Source: Idiomarina baltica OS145
Lineage (GTDB): Bacteria; Pseudomonadota; Gammaproteobacteria; Enterobacterales; Alteromonadaceae
Direction of reading: 5' to 3'
Length of the DNA stretch: 64,000 nucleotides
Assembly (NCBI RefSeq): GCF_000152885.1
Contig: NZ_AAMX01000001.1
Coordinates: forward strand, 124,001 to 188,000
Below, piece by piece: positions 38,483 through 47,108 of this stretch. The translations under genes were made by a program, and so were the position numbers. Numbering within the stretch: the stretch's first letter is position 1; every line of letters starts with the position of its first letter. The notes beneath the pieces are model-generated. The model saw only the letters and a list, made by a program, of their open reading frames with translations. It was not told the origin of the DNA and ran no database searches.

Positions 38483-40381
38483 ATGAAGAATGAATCGACT
38501 TTAAAAGACTTACCGCAACTGCTCTGCGGTCCTTTAGTTCGGCATATTGAGTCTGATCATTTTTACTTGTGGCTGGTCACGAAAAGCGACCATGTTCCTC
38601 AGGTGGAATGTAGTATCGATGAGACGCCGGTCGATATCAAACAAACAGACCGAGTCATTGCTATTGGCAAGCATGCTTATGTGATGTTGATAAGGGTCGA
38701 GCCTGCTCAACCGCTTGCCCACAACCAACGAATCGGTTACGACCTGGTTTGGCCTACCGAAAACGAGCGTTTATCAGAACAACACGACTTCTTGCTTTAT
38801 TCAGGACAAACATGTCCGCAGTTTGTTTATAAAGAGACGATTGACCAACTGCTTCATGGTTCATGTCGCCGCCCTCATCATCCCGCTGATGATGGGTTAT
38901 CACGTGCTGATAAAGAGATTCAGGCACACCTCGATCGCCCCTCGAAACGAGCGGGTATTCTTCTGCACACAGGGGATCAAGTCTACGTCGATGATGTCGC
39001 TGGCCCGATGTTGGCATCCATACACGCATTAATTGAAGTACTAAAGCTATCTGATGAGACTTTGCCCGATGATCAACTGAATCAACTGGATGACCTAATT
39101 CAACACCCAAATGGCTATTACAGCCGCCAATCCTTGCTACCGGATACTAAAGCGAATGAAGCGCTGACTGAGAAATTTTTTGGTGGCGTGAAAAAACCGA
39201 TTTTTACCTCAGCACACGCGGGTAACCACCTGATTACTGCCGCTGAAGTCTTCGCCATGTATCTGCTCTGTTGGTCACCCACGCCTTGGCGTTTAATCAA
39301 GGTGCAACAACCGTCGCAGTTAAATCAAGAACAACAAAAGCGCTTTACCGATGAACAGGCAACCGTTGATAAATTCGTTAAAACATTGCCTCAAGCAGCG
39401 CGTGCCATGGCACACAGCATCAGCTATATGATGTTTGACGATCACGATGTGACCGATGACTGGAACTTATCAGCCGCTTGGGAGCTCACGGCCTACCACC
39501 ATCCTTTTTCAAAACGTATTGTCGGCAACGCGCTGTGGGGCTATTTAATTTTTCAAGGTTGGGGCAACCAGCCCGAAGTGGTAACCCCCCTTATGGATGC
39601 CACTGCACAATTACTTGAAAAGCCATTAACTGAGCAACCGGAAGAGCACGATCAACTTATTGAGCAACTGCTGGATTGGGAGCAATGGCAGTTCACCCTA
39701 GACACGCACCCCAAAATTCTTGTGCTCGATACCCGCACCCGTCGCTGGCGAAGTGAGCGTAGTATCCGCAAACCATCGGGATTAATGGATTGGGAATCTT
39801 TAATGGAGATGCAGCACCAAATTATGGATGAAGAGGCTGTGATTTTAGTGTCCCCTGCACCGATATTTGGCGTGAAACTAATAGAAGCGATCCAAACGGT
39901 GTTTACCGCGTTGGGTAAACCGCTGGTTGTTGATGCTGAAAACTGGATGGCGCACAACGGTGCTGCCAATACCCTACTCAATATCTTTTCTCACAAACGC
40001 ACACCGCAAAAGTTCACGATTCTCTCGGGTGACGTGCACTATTCATTTGTATACGACGTGCAGTTGCGTCGTGAAAAAGCCGAGTCATCAATCTGGCAAA
40101 TCACCAGTAGTGGCGTTAAAAACGAGTTTCCGAACACTTTATTAGAGTGGCTCGACCGTATGAACCGGTGGCTTTACTCCCCGCGTTCACCTCTCAACTG
40201 GCTTACTAAACGACGCCGTTTCGCCGTGTCTCCACGGCTGCCGACGGGCCGTGATGCCGGCGAACGACTCTGGAACCACTCTGGTATCGGCTGGGTCAGT
40301 TTTGATCAGGACGGCGCTCCGTCGCGTATCCGACAATTAAATGCAGACGGTAACGAAACCGAGTTTCTAAAAGAAGAGTAG
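38483..40381 (+). CDS. PhoD-like metallophosphoesterase family protein
   Basis: Protein of 632 residues with no signal peptide. The first 130 residues are a beta-rich domain seen in cytoplasmic PhoD-like proteins. The phosphoesterase part then carries HTGDQVYVDDVAGPM, SYMMFDDHDVTDDWNLS and, late, FTILSGDVHYSFVYDV, the metal motifs of the PhoD/DUF7800 group. The substrate is unknown; the lack of a Tat signal sets it apart from secreted PhoD alkaline phosphatases. It stands divergent from the prolyl oligopeptidase gene and convergent with the glycosyltransferase gene. Confidence 0.82.
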   Translation: MKNESTLKDLPQLLCGPLVRHIESDHFYLWLVTKSDHVPQVECSIDETPVDIKQTDRVIAIGKHAYVMLIRVEPAQPLAHNQRIGYDLVWPTENERLSEQHDFLLYSGQTCPQFVYKETIDQLLHGSCRRPHHPADDGLSRADKEIQAHLDRPSKRAGILLHTGDQVYVDDVAGPMLASIHALIEVLKLSDETLPDDQLNQLDDLIQHPNGYYSRQSLLPDTKANEALTEKFFGGVKKPIFTSAHAGNHLITAAEVFAMYLLCWSPTPWRLIKVQQPSQLNQEQQKRFTDEQATVDKFVKTLPQAARAMAHSISYMMFDDHDVTDDWNLSAAWELTAYHHPFSKRIVGNALWGYLIFQGWGNQPEVVTPLMDATAQLLEKPLTEQPEEHDQLIEQLLDWEQWQFTLDTHPKILVLDTRTRRWRSERSIRKPSGLMDWESLMEMQHQIMDEEAVILVSPAPIFGVKLIEAIQTVFTALGKPLVVDAENWMAHNGAANTLLNIFSHKRTPQKFTILSGDVHYSFVYDVQLRREKAESSIWQITSSGVKNEFPNTLLEWLDRMNRWLYSPRSPLNWLTKRRRFAVSPRLPTGRDAGERLWNHSGIGWVSFDQDGAPSRIRQLNADGNETEFLKEE

Positions 40382-40392
40382 AAACTCGTTTG

Positions 40393-42621
40393 TTAGTCGC
40401 GCTTATCCTTATTATTGAATCGCGCTAAAGTTTCGCCGTAAACACACTCAACATGGCGAGTAAACGCCTCTACAGAGTAATCCGCAGCAAACTTAAGCGC
40501 CTGTTTACCGAGTCGCTCACGCAGCTCATCGTCATTGATGAGCTTAACCACTTGTTCACTCCAACGGTCTTGTTTTGCAGGCGTTTTGTAGCCGTTAATA
40601 TCATCTTCGACGACATCTTCTATACCGCTCGAGCGCACAGCAACAACCGGCATACCCGCAGCCATCGCCTCAAGAATAACCATGCCTTGGGTTTCAGACT
40701 GCGAGGCAAACACAAATAAGTCACCCAACGCATACCATTCCGGCATATCCTTAGGTGGAACGGCACCCACTAATTGAACACAATCAGTCAGTCCATTGTC
40801 ATCAATCCGCTGTTGCAGATAGTCGCGCTGATGTCCTTCACCGATTTGCAGCAAGCGCACAGGCTTATTAGCACGCTTACGGATATCAACCATCGCGTCT
40901 ATCATGAAGTCGATATTTTTCTCATCAGAGAGACGTGCCACACTCACCAAAATACATTCGTCGTCACTCATGGACTGTGATGTTTTGATTGAATCAATCT
41001 TATCGCGGCTGACTTTTTGGAAGCGCTGATACTCAATGCCTGTTGGTTGCACATAGATAGGTCGCGTTACACCAATCATGCGTAAATACTCTTCAACCGA
41101 CTGGGTCGGCACAATGACGCTATCGCATTTGTTGGCAAAGCGGCGCACCATAATATGCGCGATGATATTCCGAAATAAGTTACCCGGCAGCATGACATAA
41201 TGAGCATAGTGTTCTAGCCGTGTGTGGTAGGTATAAACCACGGGCACTTTCAAACGCTTGGCCATGTAAACACCGAGCGAGCCTATCCAAAACGGATGAT
41301 GCACATGAATAATATCAGGCTTGAGTGCTTTTACCTTTTGTCTGACTACACGTGAAAATAAATGCGCGAACTGGAATTCACTGTTTTCACCAAATGAGAA
41401 CCAATTAGGCATACGAATAACATGCGCTTCATCGGTACGGGCATTCGCGTATTTGGGTGCCACGATCGAGATTTTATGTCCGAGATGCTTCAGGCCCACC
41501 CTTAAGCGCTCGATAGAAATAGGTACACCGCCGATAAACGGTAAATAGTTGTTGGTGAACATCACGATGTTCAGTGGCTTACTTAACCATGGTTTTGGAT
41601 CGATATCATAATCAGGATAATAAGACTTACCCACGAACACCATTTGATACAGCTTTACGCTCACAAGTAGCAGTGCGCTTACGATAAGAATAAAGTTGAT
41701 GTAGCCTGCGTAGAGCAACGAGTAAATAAAGAACCAGAGGCTTTCGAGTATTTTGAGCACCGGATGTTGACCGACTTCAAGCTCATTCACATTCACCTCG
41801 ATGCCGGCATCTGTTACATGCACCATCAAATAGTGATAGAAGCTATTATCGTGATTGAGCACTAAGCCACCTGCGCCACCTGTAATATAAAATGGCGTGC
41901 CTTTGTACATCACCTTATCGTAAATCGATAAATGGCTGGAAAATACCGCGTCAACCGAGTGCTGCTCAACCAGTTGCAATAGCCCAGAACGAAAACCCAA
42001 TGGTTGTAAAAAGTCATCCTCCGTCGCAAACAAGGTCTCGTTTTTCGGCTGCACCGGGGGGTGAGATACAAAAATAAAGCGGTGCTTAGACTCATCAGCG
42101 CGCAAAATATCCGTCAACCAACGCAACTGCCACTGCCATGGCGTTTTACCCGTACTATCCAAAAAGATAAAACGCGTGCTGTCTGCTACAAAGCTAAAAA
42201 AGTGAGGGCCAAAATGTTCGTAGTAGCGAAAACTACCAAACTCGTCGTATTCATTGTCACCAAAGGTGAGCAAATAAGGTTTATTCAAGTGTGAAAGACT
42301 GCCATAGAGCGCGCGATATTTATCCTCTCCACCACCGCTGACCGCATTACCAGCAGATACGACAAAGTCGATATCAGCTTGATTTAATTCAGGAATGATC
42401 CGCTGCTCAAAGATACCAATCGAATTGTTAATATTGCCGAGTACCGCAAACTGATAATCTGAATCTCCTTGTAAGCGACTACTGATGCTGGCGACCTGTT
42501 CACTGTGTACTACCTCAAATTCTGGTTGGCTAAAATTCAAATAAATCTTATAGCCGATAACCAGCCCCACAATGACGACATTGACGTAAAACAGTATCTT
42601 CAGCCATTGATTTTTATTCAT
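40393..42621 (-). CDS. Fusion of a membrane-anchored, degraded metallophosphoesterase with a GT4 glycosyltransferase
   Basis: Protein of 742 residues. An N-terminal membrane helix (8-28) precedes a calcineurin-like domain (about 50-260) whose metal motifs are mostly lost: the first reads LGNINN instead of DxH, the second SAGN instead of GD, GNHD reads GDNE, and only SHPP resembles the usual histidine. A second membrane helix (about 295-320) leads to a complete GT4 glycosyltransferase (about 345-735) with FIGGVPISIERL, HVHHPFWIG, VARLSDEKNIDFMI and the EX7E segment in SQSETQGMVILEAMAAG. GT4 enzymes of this look glucosylate or mannosylate lipids. The next gene, overlapping by four bases, is a flippase-like membrane protein. 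Confidence 0.85.
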   Translation of the reverse strand: MNKNQWLKILFYVNVVIVGLVIGYKIYLNFSQPEFEVVHSEQVASISSRLQGDSDYQFAVLGNINNSIGIFEQRIIPELNQADIDFVVSAGNAVSGGGEDKYRALYGSLSHLNKPYLLTFGDNEYDEFGSFRYYEHFGPHFFSFVADSTRFIFLDSTGKTPWQWQLRWLTDILRADESKHRFIFVSHPPVQPKNETLFATEDDFLQPLGFRSGLLQLVEQHSVDAVFSSHLSIYDKVMYKGTPFYITGGAGGLVLNHDNSFYHYLMVHVTDAGIEVNVNELEVGQHPVLKILESLWFFIYSLLYAGYINFILIVSALLLVSVKLYQMVFVGKSYYPDYDIDPKPWLSKPLNIVMFTNNYLPFIGGVPISIERLRVGLKHLGHKISIVAPKYANARTDEAHVIRMPNWFSFGENSEFQFAHLFSRVVRQKVKALKPDIIHVHHPFWIGSLGVYMAKRLKVPVVYTYHTRLEHYAHYVMLPGNLFRNIIAHIMVRRFANKCDSVIVPTQSVEEYLRMIGVTRPIYVQPTGIEYQRFQKVSRDKIDSIKTSQSMSDDECILVSVARLSDEKNIDFMIDAMVDIRKRANKPVRLLQIGEGHQRDYLQQRIDDNGLTDCVQLVGAVPPKDMPEWYALGDLFVFASQSETQGMVILEAMAAGMPVVAVRSSGIEDVVEDDINGYKTPAKQDRWSEQVVKLINDDELRERLGKQALKFAADYSVEAFTRHVECVYGETLARFNNKDKRD

Positions 42622-43667
42622 GCGCCCTTCCTGCGACTTGCCAACATCTCATACTGCAACGTCACCATGCCAATCAGCATGCCCAAATAAATAGTGATAA
42701 AGCGCCAGCTAAAGATAATTAATAATAAATGATGACTTTGCACAAACTGTGCGAAAAACGAACCGAAAACTCCCTCAGAAACGCCTGATGCTCCGGGGGT
42801 TGGTGCAAAATACATGACAAAGGTAGTCACCACCAAAAGACCAACGGACTGCCAATAAGGCACCGTATAGTCGAGTCCCCATAATAGAATAGCGGGAAAG
42901 CTGAAGAGGCTTAATAAAAAGACAACCGTGAAAAACACAGAGCCCCACACATAGAGCGGTTTGCCCTTACAATAATCTCGAAAACTGCCAGCAAAACGGA
43001 GCATTTCACGTTTGCTCCAAAAGCCAAGTACACGGCATTTATGTGCACTCATTAAATTGACTGTCGCAAGTACTCTAAGCACGCCATTGATTGGCGCAAT
43101 CAGCCAGTGGGTTTTAAACAGCACCATCGCAAAGAATGCTAAGTAAGCCGTGACCAATATAGCAAGCGAGCCGCCAATGCCTTTAGACAAAGTTGAGTCA
43201 GAAAGTGCAGGCAGTATCAGCAATAAAACCGGCGTAAATGTGAAGATAAAAATCACCGCTAACACAGTCCGAATCGTTGTGGCTGCAGTCGCTCGTCCCA
43301 CCGGCACGCCCTGCTTCGCCAAATACCATACTTGCGCAAAGCCTCCACCGGTCGCCATCGGTGTAACATTGGAAAAAAACATATTAATAAAAATCAGCCG
43401 AGTCATTGGCGCTGCCGGCACACGATACCCCAGTGCCCGTAAAGTAAAATAGAGGCGCAATCCGTCACTGGCGAAATAAACAATAAGTAGCGCCAGTAAA
43501 CTGAGCAACACCGCAGGTTGCAATAACTGGCTATCAAATTGTAGCTCAGCACCTTGGAAAAACTGCTGAATGCTGTAAAAACCAAGCGCCGTTAATACAA
43601 CAAAGAGGCCACTGAAAATCAGCAGCCTCTTCCACGCGATAGGTTGTTTCTCTGTGTTGATAGGCAT
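42618..43667 (-). CDS. UPF0104 / lysylphosphatidylglycerol synthase TM-region family membrane protein
   Basis: Polytopic membrane protein of 349 residues with about eight helices. It has the conserved NMFFSNVTPMATGGGFAQVWYLAKQG and FAPTPGASGVSEGVFGSFF segments of the LPG_synthase_TM / YbhN group. Members move or flip lipids or serve as the membrane half of lipid aminoacyl transferases; this one lacks the soluble transferase half. Its frame overlaps the upstream SDR gene by one base and the downstream glycosyltransferase by four, so the three act as one translational unit, probably in glycolipid synthesis and export. Confidence 0.85.
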   Translation of the reverse strand: MPINTEKQPIAWKRLLIFSGLFVVLTALGFYSIQQFFQGAELQFDSQLLQPAVLLSLLALLIVYFASDGLRLYFTLRALGYRVPAAPMTRLIFINMFFSNVTPMATGGGFAQVWYLAKQGVPVGRATAATTIRTVLAVIFIFTFTPVLLLILPALSDSTLSKGIGGSLAILVTAYLAFFAMVLFKTHWLIAPINGVLRVLATVNLMSAHKCRVLGFWSKREMLRFAGSFRDYCKGKPLYVWGSVFFTVVFLLSLFSFPAILLWGLDYTVPYWQSVGLLVVTTFVMYFAPTPGASGVSEGVFGSFFAQFVQSHHLLLIIFSWRFITIYLGMLIGMVTLQYEMLASRRKGA

Positions 43668-44341
43668 TAGTAGCCAGGCATTAAGAACACTTCGCGAACA
43701 CAGTTCCGCGGATGCGCATTAAGCGCGTGTAAGACCGCGTCGGCGACATCTTGAGGGTCCAATTTATCCGGTTTGGGCTCATCAAAGAACGGCGTATTGA
43801 CCATACCCGGTGCAATCACCGTGCAGCGTCCGCTCCATTCGCGCATCTCTTCCGCTAAGTTTTGGGCAAAACCATGCACAAACCACTTGCTTGCCCCGTA
43901 GACAGAGCCCTTAATCGCTGTGCGCCCTGCTGCCGAACCGGTCATAATAAAGTGACCCGTGGATTTCTTTAAGTGTGGCAAAGTAAGCTTGGCGGTATAA
44001 AGTAATGCATTGATATTAAGATCAATCATTTCGCGCCACTCGTTAGGGTCGCCATTTTCAGTGCCTGCAGCGTTTAATCCTTTGCCCGCATTAGCGAACA
44101 CGGCATCCAGTTGACCAAACTGATCAACGGTTTGCTGCACCACGCGCTCCAGTTGCTGATAGTCCGTTACATCGGCCGCAATAGGTAATACGTGCTCAGC
44201 GCCCAAATCATTTGCCAATGCTTGCAGCTTATCTTCACTGCGAGCGGTTGCCACAACCTTGTAACCTTGCTTTACTGCTTCTTTCGCGGTGGCTTCGCCA
44301 ATCCCCGAAGAGGCGCCTGTAATCAACAATACTTTGGCCAT
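43667..44341 (-). CDS. Short-chain dehydrogenase/reductase
   Basis: Classical SDR of 224 residues. The cofactor loop is TGASSGIG (8-15), and the arginine in ATARSEDKL favours NADP(H). The catalytic set is S136, Y148 and K152 (SVYGASK). The sequence resembles YdfG-type 3-hydroxy acid dehydrogenases. The substrate is unknown. Position upstream of the flippase-like and glycosyltransferase genes hints at a shared lipid pathway, but SDRs are so common that this is weak. Confidence 0.85.
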   Translation of the reverse strand: MAKVLLITGASSGIGEATAKEAVKQGYKVVATARSEDKLQALANDLGAEHVLPIAADVTDYQQLERVVQQTVDQFGQLDAVFANAGKGLNAAGTENGDPNEWREMIDLNINALLYTAKLTLPHLKKSTGHFIMTGSAAGRTAIKGSVYGASKWFVHGFAQNLAEEMREWSGRCTVIAPGMVNTPFFDEPKPDKLDPQDVADAVLHALNAHPRNCVREVFLMPGY

Positions 44342-44399
44342 GGAAACTACTCCTTTCGGTTTGTTAAAGTCGTTCTTACGATAAATTCGATTAAACGGT

Positions 44400-44768
44400 T
44401 TAGCTCGGCGCTAAAAACAAGATACTCACCCATGTGATTAACATCAGCAGAATCGAAATGAAAACCGCTGCCGAGGCAATATCCTTTGCTTTACCACTCA
44501 GCTCATGAAAGTCAGGGCCAATACGATCAACGACCGCTTCAATAGCAGAGTTCAATAATTCAGTGATCAGCACAATTCCGTAAGTGATGATCAATAGCAG
44601 TTTGGCAATCAAACCTGTCTGAACAAATAGCAGTGTGGGGACAATAATAATAAGCAACGCACATTCTTGTCTAAATGCAGCTTCACTTCGGAGTGCGGCG
44701 ACTAAACCACGGAAAGAATAACGGTTCGCATTAATGATTCTGCGTAAACCTTTTTGACTTGGCTTCAC
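44400..44768 (-). CDS. dgkA: Diacylglycerol kinase
   Basis: Small trimeric membrane kinase of 122 residues that rephosphorylates diacylglycerol to phosphatidic acid. It has three helices and the conserved ITELLNSAIEAVVDR motif (E70, N73, E77) followed by SGKAKDIASAAV. It lies among lipid-related genes on the same strand. Confidence 0.94.
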   Translation of the reverse strand: MKPSQKGLRRIINANRYSFRGLVAALRSEAAFRQECALLIIIVPTLLFVQTGLIAKLLLIITYGIVLITELLNSAIEAVVDRIGPDFHELSGKAKDIASAAVFISILLMLITWVSILFLAPS

Positions 44769-44784
44769 TTAACGTTTCCTTGTT

Positions 44785-45489
44785 TTAACCGAGTAGTTGA
44801 TTACCTAATAAACCAATAATAAATCCAAATACAGCGCCTAGCGGCGGCGTCCAATAACGTGGCATGGTCGATTGCGGCGCAATATCTTGAAAAATAAGAT
44901 AGAGAATACCACCTGAAGCAGTCGCCATGATAACAGCTGTCGCCTCGGTATAATCAGCAAGAACCCAGTGCCCAGTGAGTGCCGCCAGAGGGCCGATAAA
45001 CGCCACCAGAAAAAAGCCCACTAAACGCTTTTTCTCAGACAACTTAGAACCTTGGAGTTCCCTAAAGGCATTAAAACCTTCAGGTAGATTTTGCAAACCG
45101 ATAAATAGCGCCAGTAACATGCCAAACTCGGGCTTGATTGCAAACATCGCACCCAAACTCAAAGCTTCTGGAATAAAGTCCAACAACATTGCCAGTAGTT
45201 GGGAGGCTTGGCTTGCCTGCTTTGCTAGCCATTGGTCAACTAAACAGAACAGGACACCGCCAGCCATAAATGCCAACGCGACAGCCCAGACGGGCAAGTT
45301 ATTGTTGGCCTCCGGTAACAATGCAAACATAACCGCGGAAAGAAGTATCCCCCCACCGATGGCGACAACGCCATGCACTAATTTCTGTTTATTCGCAGAT
45401 TCGGCCGACCCCTCCCACTTGGCTAACAAAGCGCCTAAGAACGCCGTAAAACCGGCTAGCCAAGTTAAGGCAATCATGTTCAAAATCAT
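44785..45489 (-). CDS. ZIP-family divalent metal transporter
   Basis: Membrane protein of 234 residues with about eight helices. The ZIP metal-path segments are visible: LLDFIPEALSLGAMFA and LFIGLQNLPEGFNAFRE, in which the usual histidines are partly replaced by asparagine and glutamate, so the metal preference may differ from zinc. I choose ATG 45489 because GGGAGC lies five bases upstream; an in-frame ATG 27 bases earlier has no ribosome site. Confidence 0.83.
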   Translation of the reverse strand: MILNMIALTWLAGFTAFLGALLAKWEGSAESANKQKLVHGVVAIGGGILLSAVMFALLPEANNNLPVWAVALAFMAGGVLFCLVDQWLAKQASQASQLLAMLLDFIPEALSLGAMFAIKPEFGMLLALFIGLQNLPEGFNAFRELQGSKLSEKKRLVGFFLVAFIGPLAALTGHWVLADYTEATAVIMATASGGILYLIFQDIAPQSTMPRYWTPPLGAVFGFIIGLLGNQLLG

Positions 45490-45572
45490 ACAGTGCTCCC
45501 TTGCACAATGATTCAAGCCATCTTAAAACAAGCGGCCTATGTTAAAAAGCTCGATGCGTGATTAAAAACACA

Positions 45573-45791
45573 TTAGGAAGTCGCACTCTCGTCAAACCAG
45601 AATACATCTTCAAGGCGTTGCCCAAAAACGCGCGCTATCAGAAATGCAGTTTCAAGTGAGGGTGAATAACGTCGTTGTTCAATTGCCGCAATGGTCTGAC
45701 GCGTTAAATTAACCTTGTCGCCGAGTTCGGCCTGGGTCATTCCACCGTGTTGTTCGCGCAAAGCACGCACACAGTTATCAATGGGCAACAT
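45573..45791 (-). CDS. XRE-family transcriptional regulator (short)
   Basis: Protein of 72 residues made almost only of a helix-turn-helix: MTQAELGDKVNLTRQTIAAIEQRRYSPSLETAFLIARVFG. The C-terminal VFGQRLEDVFWFD is typical of small XRE regulators paired with membrane proteins. It begins one base after the membrane-protein gene upstream and probably represses their common promoter through the twin operators at 46226-46289. Confidence 0.88.
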   Translation of the reverse strand: MLPIDNCVRALREQHGGMTQAELGDKVNLTRQTIAAIEQRRYSPSLETAFLIARVFGQRLEDVFWFDESATS

Positions 45792-45792
45792 A

Positions 45793-46212
45793 TTAATAAC
45801 CCCGTCGATAGCCGATAATTTCTACAACGTACTCCGCAGCTTGCGCCACCACTAAACTCAACAATGCCATCAAAAACAGAAGATCCCCGTGTTGATGCAC
45901 CAAATACGTCATTAAGCTAGCAACAATGAGTACGCCTAATAAGATACCAGAATAGGCATCCGCACGTTGTTGAATCGTTTTTTCGCGTTCATCTGCGGGG
46001 CGATTCGCCGACTTACGATCAACAAGCGCTAACGCGATCTGACCGACAATACTCAGCACAATGAGCCCCACCGTTAAACGTGTAAAGACCGAAACCGCTG
46101 GCGGCCACTGGCTTGTTGAATTAAAGCCCTGCACAACCTCGAAAGTAAGACCGCCACCGACCAATAAAGTAATGATTAACATCAGCCATGCTGATTTTTC
46201 ACGAAATGCCAT
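45793..46212 (-). CDS. Four-helix membrane protein of the XRE pair (DUF2178-like)
   Basis: Protein of 139 residues with four hydrophobic helices and a central charged loop (DRKSANRPADEREKTIQQRADAYSG). The DERE...I segment before the third helix resembles the DUF2178 pattern. No enzymatic motif is seen. It is the first gene of a two-gene operon with the XRE regulator; such pairs are widespread, and their signal is unknown. Confidence 0.75.
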   Translation of the reverse strand: MAFREKSAWLMLIITLLVGGGLTFEVVQGFNSTSQWPPAVSVFTRLTVGLIVLSIVGQIALALVDRKSANRPADEREKTIQQRADAYSGILLGVLIVASLMTYLVHQHGDLLFLMALLSLVVAQAAEYVVEIIGYRRGY

Positions 46213-46225
46213 AACCCACCCACCA

Positions 46226-46243
46226 TGTTAAAAATAGTTAACA
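46226..46243. promoter_or_regulatory. Operator O1 of the XRE/membrane-protein operon
   Basis: TGTTAA, six bases, TTAACA: a perfect six-base inverted repeat just downstream of the -10 of the minus-strand operon, covering the expected start site. The same pattern recurs at 46272-46289. Confidence 0.6.
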
Positions 46244-46248
46244 CTTGA

Positions 46249-46277
46249 AAATTAGGTTCATCGCATTATTATGTCAA
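46249..46277 (-). promoter_or_regulatory. Promoter of the membrane-protein/XRE operon
   Basis: On the minus strand a perfect -35 TTGACA (46277-46272), a 17-base spacer and TAATTT (46254-46249). The -35 lies inside the upstream operator, and the other operator covers the start region. Confidence 0.65.
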
Positions 46278-46289
46278 ATATTTTTAACA
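46272..46289. promoter_or_regulatory. Operator O2 of the XRE/membrane-protein operon
   Basis: TGTCAA, six bases, TTAACA, one change from O1. It contains the -35 hexamer. O1 and O2 centres are 46 bases apart, and a perfect 12-base inverted repeat (46225-46236 with 46279-46290) links them. This is an arrangement suited to cooperative autorepression. Confidence 0.6.
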
Positions 46290-46387
46290 TCGCAGAAAAA
46301 ATAATATAATTAGCAATCAAAGTGAGCCACATATTATGCTTTTTGCGTAATTGTACTTAGTCCCGTTAGTCAGTCGGCAGAGTCATT

Positions 46388-47035
46388 GTGTTAAATTTAG
46401 ATTTTCAGCAACGTGTTGTCATTAATACTTCAGAACAAGATTGGATCGATAGCCCCTCAGCAGGCGTTAAGCGTAAACTACTCGAACGAGAAGAGGCTGA
46501 GCGTGGTCGCGCAACCAGTATCGTTGAATATAAACCCGGCGCATCGTTTAATACCCACTCACACCCACTGGGTGAAGAAATACTGGTGCTGTCAGGTGTA
46601 TTTTCTGACGAATATGGTGACTACCCGGCTGGTACCTATCTCAGAAACCCGCCCGGTAGTAGCCATGCCCCTTTTAGTAAAGAGGGTTGCGTATTATTGG
46701 TAAAACTCCACCAGTTCCAACAGGATGATACCGCCACAGTCAGAGTTAATACTCAGCAGACGGACTGGCTAGCCGGTCAAGGCCGACTCAAGGTGATGCC
46801 GTTGCATAGTCACGGTACCGAACACGTCGCACTCGTAAAATGGCCACAAAATGAGAGATTCAAGCCTCATAGGCACCTCGGTGGCGAAGAAATATTTGTG
46901 TTGTCCGGCGAGTTTTGTGATGAACACGGTCGCTATCCGAAAGGAACCTGGCTCCGTAACCCACATATGAGCGTTCACCACCCGTTCGTGGATGAAGAAA
47001 CCGTTATCTGGGTCAAAACAGGACATTTAGGATAA
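46388..47035 (+). CDS. Double-cupin ChrR-like protein
   Basis: Protein of 215 residues with two tandem ChrR-type cupins. The first has H57, H59, E63 and H93 ([14 protein letters not shown]), the second H161, H163, E167 and H197 ([14 protein letters not shown]), so each can bind a metal. Zinc-binding cupins of this type form the C-terminal half of the anti-sigma factor ChrR. The N-terminal sigma-binding zinc domain of ChrR is absent and no sigma factor gene adjoins it, so an enzyme or small-molecule sensor is as likely. Confidence 0.8.
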   Translation: MLNLDFQQRVVINTSEQDWIDSPSAGVKRKLLEREEAERGRATSIVEYKPGASFNTHSHPLGEEILVLSGVFSDEYGDYPAGTYLRNPPGSSHAPFSKEGCVLLVKLHQFQQDDTATVRVNTQQTDWLAGQGRLKVMPLHSHGTEHVALVKWPQNERFKPHRHLGGEEIFVLSGEFCDEHGRYPKGTWLRNPHMSVHHPFVDEETVIWVKTGHLG

Positions 47036-47108
47036 ATGCAATCTTCCTTTGTCATTTGCCGCCAAAACGCGTAGATTACGCGCCTATTTTTTATTCAGGT
47101 GCGTAAAC

